Source of the DNA: Pseudomonadota bacterium
Lineage (GTDB): Bacteria; Pseudomonadota; Gammaproteobacteria; Burkholderiales; Burkholderiaceae_B
Direction: 5' to 3'
NCBI GenBank assembly: GCA_023422555.1
Contig: JAFAGQ010000309.1
Coordinates: 1 to 5,011 of the forward strand
DNA: 5,011 nucleotides
Shown here: positions 3,831-5,011 of the stretch, piece by piece
Position numbering within the stretch: position 1 is the first letter of the stretch
How the letters are laid out: every line of letters begins with the position of its first letter
Notes under the pieces: generated by a model
The model's input: only the letters and a program-made list of their open reading frames with translations
The model's database searches: none
Told to the model about the DNA's origin: nothing
Translations under genes and position numbers: made by a program

Positions 3831-5011
3831 TCAGGCATCTTCGCCGAAAACCTCCGTCCACAATCTGCACACGGCATCGCGTTCTTCACTCAGCAGACTC
3901 GGATCAATCCGCGCCTTTTCGTCTCCTTTAAGACGAACCGCGTGCTGCATACGACGCAGGATACGATAGCTGTCGGCAGCCTTGCGGGCGTGTTCCGCAT
4001 TGAGCAGACCCACTTCACCGGCAATATTGAGCAGGGCGATATTGCCCAGATTCTCCAGCAATTGCTTATGCTGACGTGAATAGGCCAGAACACAATATTG
4101 CGTAATGAATTCGATATCCACCATGCCGCCGTGATCATGCTTGACATCAAACAGCTCGGTCTTATTGGGGTGTCCGGCGCGGATCTTCGCACGCATCTCA
4201 ATGACTTCCTTCCTGAGCTTCTCCGGGTCACGTTCCAGCAGAAGGATATCGCGGCGAATGCGCTCAAAGGTTTTACCAATGTCAGGGTCCCCTGCGGAAA
4301 AGCGCGCACGGGTCAGGGCCTGGTGCTCCCATACCCAGGCGTGCTCACGCTGATACTTTTCAAAAGTATCCACAGAAACGGCCAGCAGACCGGCATCGCC
4401 ATCCGGGCGCAGTCGCAGATCAGTTTCGTATAGGCGCCCTGAGGAGGTCATGCTGGATAACCAGGTGCTAAGACGACGACCAAGCTTGGCATAGACCTCC
4501 AGGGCATAATCGCCCGGATCGTCAAATAGAAGCACCAGATCCAGATCAGAGGCGTAGCCCAGTTCCTTGCCGCCGAGCTTACCGTAAGCGATGACGGCAA
4601 ATTTTGGCATATCGTAGATCGGGTCGCCTGGCTTGATTTCCTTGGGCCGTACCCGGGGCCAGACGCGTTTCAGGCTTTCCTGCAACAAGGCATCGGCCAG
4701 CGCTGAGAGCTGGTCAGCCAGTTTTTCAACAGTCAGTTCGCCTTCCAGATCCTGAGCAAGGAGCTGAAAGCTGATCTGCTTCTGCACATCACGCATGACA
4801 TTCATCTGCTGTTCAACGTCGGGTGTGCCGTCCTGCAGGACGCAGGCATCCAGCTCTTTTTCAAGCTGCTTTGCGCTTTGCTCAATATTGACGGGTTCCA
4901 TCAGGCTGTTCCACTCGATCAGGCTATCCAGCAATATCGGATTGGCCGTCAGGTAGCTTGCTGCCCAGGGACTGGCAGCCATGATTCTGGCTACGCGCGC
5001 CAGCGTGTCAG
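3831..5011 (-). CDS. glnE: Glutamine synthetase adenylyltransferase GlnE, C-terminal part
   Basis: GlnE is the two-headed cytoplasmic enzyme that adenylylates glutamine synthetase under nitrogen sufficiency and deadenylylates it under limitation, guided by PII protein and glutamine. The frame is open to the right edge, so the 5' end is missing: 392 residues are visible of a protein usually about 900-950 long. An ATG at 4982 is internal, because coding similarity continues upstream of it (DTLARVARIMAASPW). Visible are a helical linker with a coiled-coil-like Glu/Lys/Gln-rich part, then the second nucleotidyltransferase domain with YGKLGGKELGYASDLDLVLL, whose Asp155 and Asp157 (visible numbering) form the metal-binding pair. 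ETDLRLRPDG (195-204), VWEHQALTRAR and HDHGGMVDIEF (291-301) follow, then a helical C-terminal domain. This second domain is the adenylylating half; the N-terminal deadenylylating half is outside. It ends with TGA at 3833-3831, and queH lies downstream on the same strand. No disruption is seen. Confidence 0.96.
   Translation of the reverse strand, partial: DTLARVARIMAASPWAASYLTANPILLDSLIEWNSLMEPVNIEQSAKQLEKELDACVLQDGTPDVEQQMNVMRDVQKQISFQLLAQDLEGELTVEKLADQLSALADALLQESLKRVWPRVRPKEIKPGDPIYDMPKFAVIAYGKLGGKELGYASDLDLVLLFDDPGDYALEVYAKLGRRLSTWLSSMTSSGRLYETDLRLRPDGDAGLLAVSVDTFEKYQREHAWVWEHQALTRARFSAGDPDIGKTFERIRRDILLLERDPEKLRKEVIEMRAKIRAGHPNKTELFDVKHDHGGMVDIEFITQYCVLAYSRQHKQLLENLGNIALLNIAGEVGLLNAEHARKAADSYRILRRMQHAVRLKGDEKARIDPSLLSEERDAVCRLWTEVFGEDA

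Noticed and set aside
3756..4079. 107-codon + frame opposite the glnE 3' end, as client of the orphan terminator
   Set aside because: It starts at the terminator hairpin and runs away from it, and it is the antisense shadow of glnE.
3831..4982. glnE as a complete gene starting at the ATG at 4982
   Set aside because: The frame stays open and GlnE-like (DTLARVARI) to the window edge, and the visible part lacks the whole N-terminal half of the protein.

Overview
The window looks like chromosome of a betaproteobacterium, most likely Burkholderiales close to Alcaligenaceae (Advenella/Alcaligenes-like). This is inferred from the protein sequences of GlnE, ExbB and ExbD and the intermediate GC judged by eye; the genus is a guess. 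The content is housekeeping and iron uptake, and no mobile element, CRISPR array, rRNA or tRNA was seen.

Left to right: (1) the 3' end of a cold-shock protein gene (+), closed by a small intrinsic terminator; (2) a 425-bp gene-free stretch whose right half holds a near-consensus sigma-70 promoter overlapped by a Fur box, then a structured leader of about 120 nt; (3) a compact three-gene operon tonB-exbB-exbD (+) with 15- and 18-nt gaps, encoding the inner-membrane energy-transducing complex that powers outer-membrane siderophore/heme receptors; (4) a convergent intergenic region full of hairpins, including a 13-bp perfect stem that probably ends transcription from both sides; (5) queH (-), for the last step of queuosine tRNA modification; (6) a 140-bp gap with a terminator-like hairpin facing the 'wrong' way; (7) the C-terminal part of glnE (-), the glutamine synthetase adenylyltransferase, which runs off the right edge.

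The TonB operon is one functional unit: ExbB and ExbD form the proton-driven motor and TonB carries the energy across the periplasm through its Pro/Glu/Lys-rich arm. The Fur box over the promoter predicts induction under iron limitation. The most interesting signals are in RNA: the presumed tonB Shine-Dalgarno sits in the 3' arm of a perfect 6-bp hairpin just before a probable TTG start, and the leader also contains a perfect 10-bp inverted repeat. At protein level, TonB lacks the histidine expected in its transmembrane helix. I found no clearly new multi-gene system.
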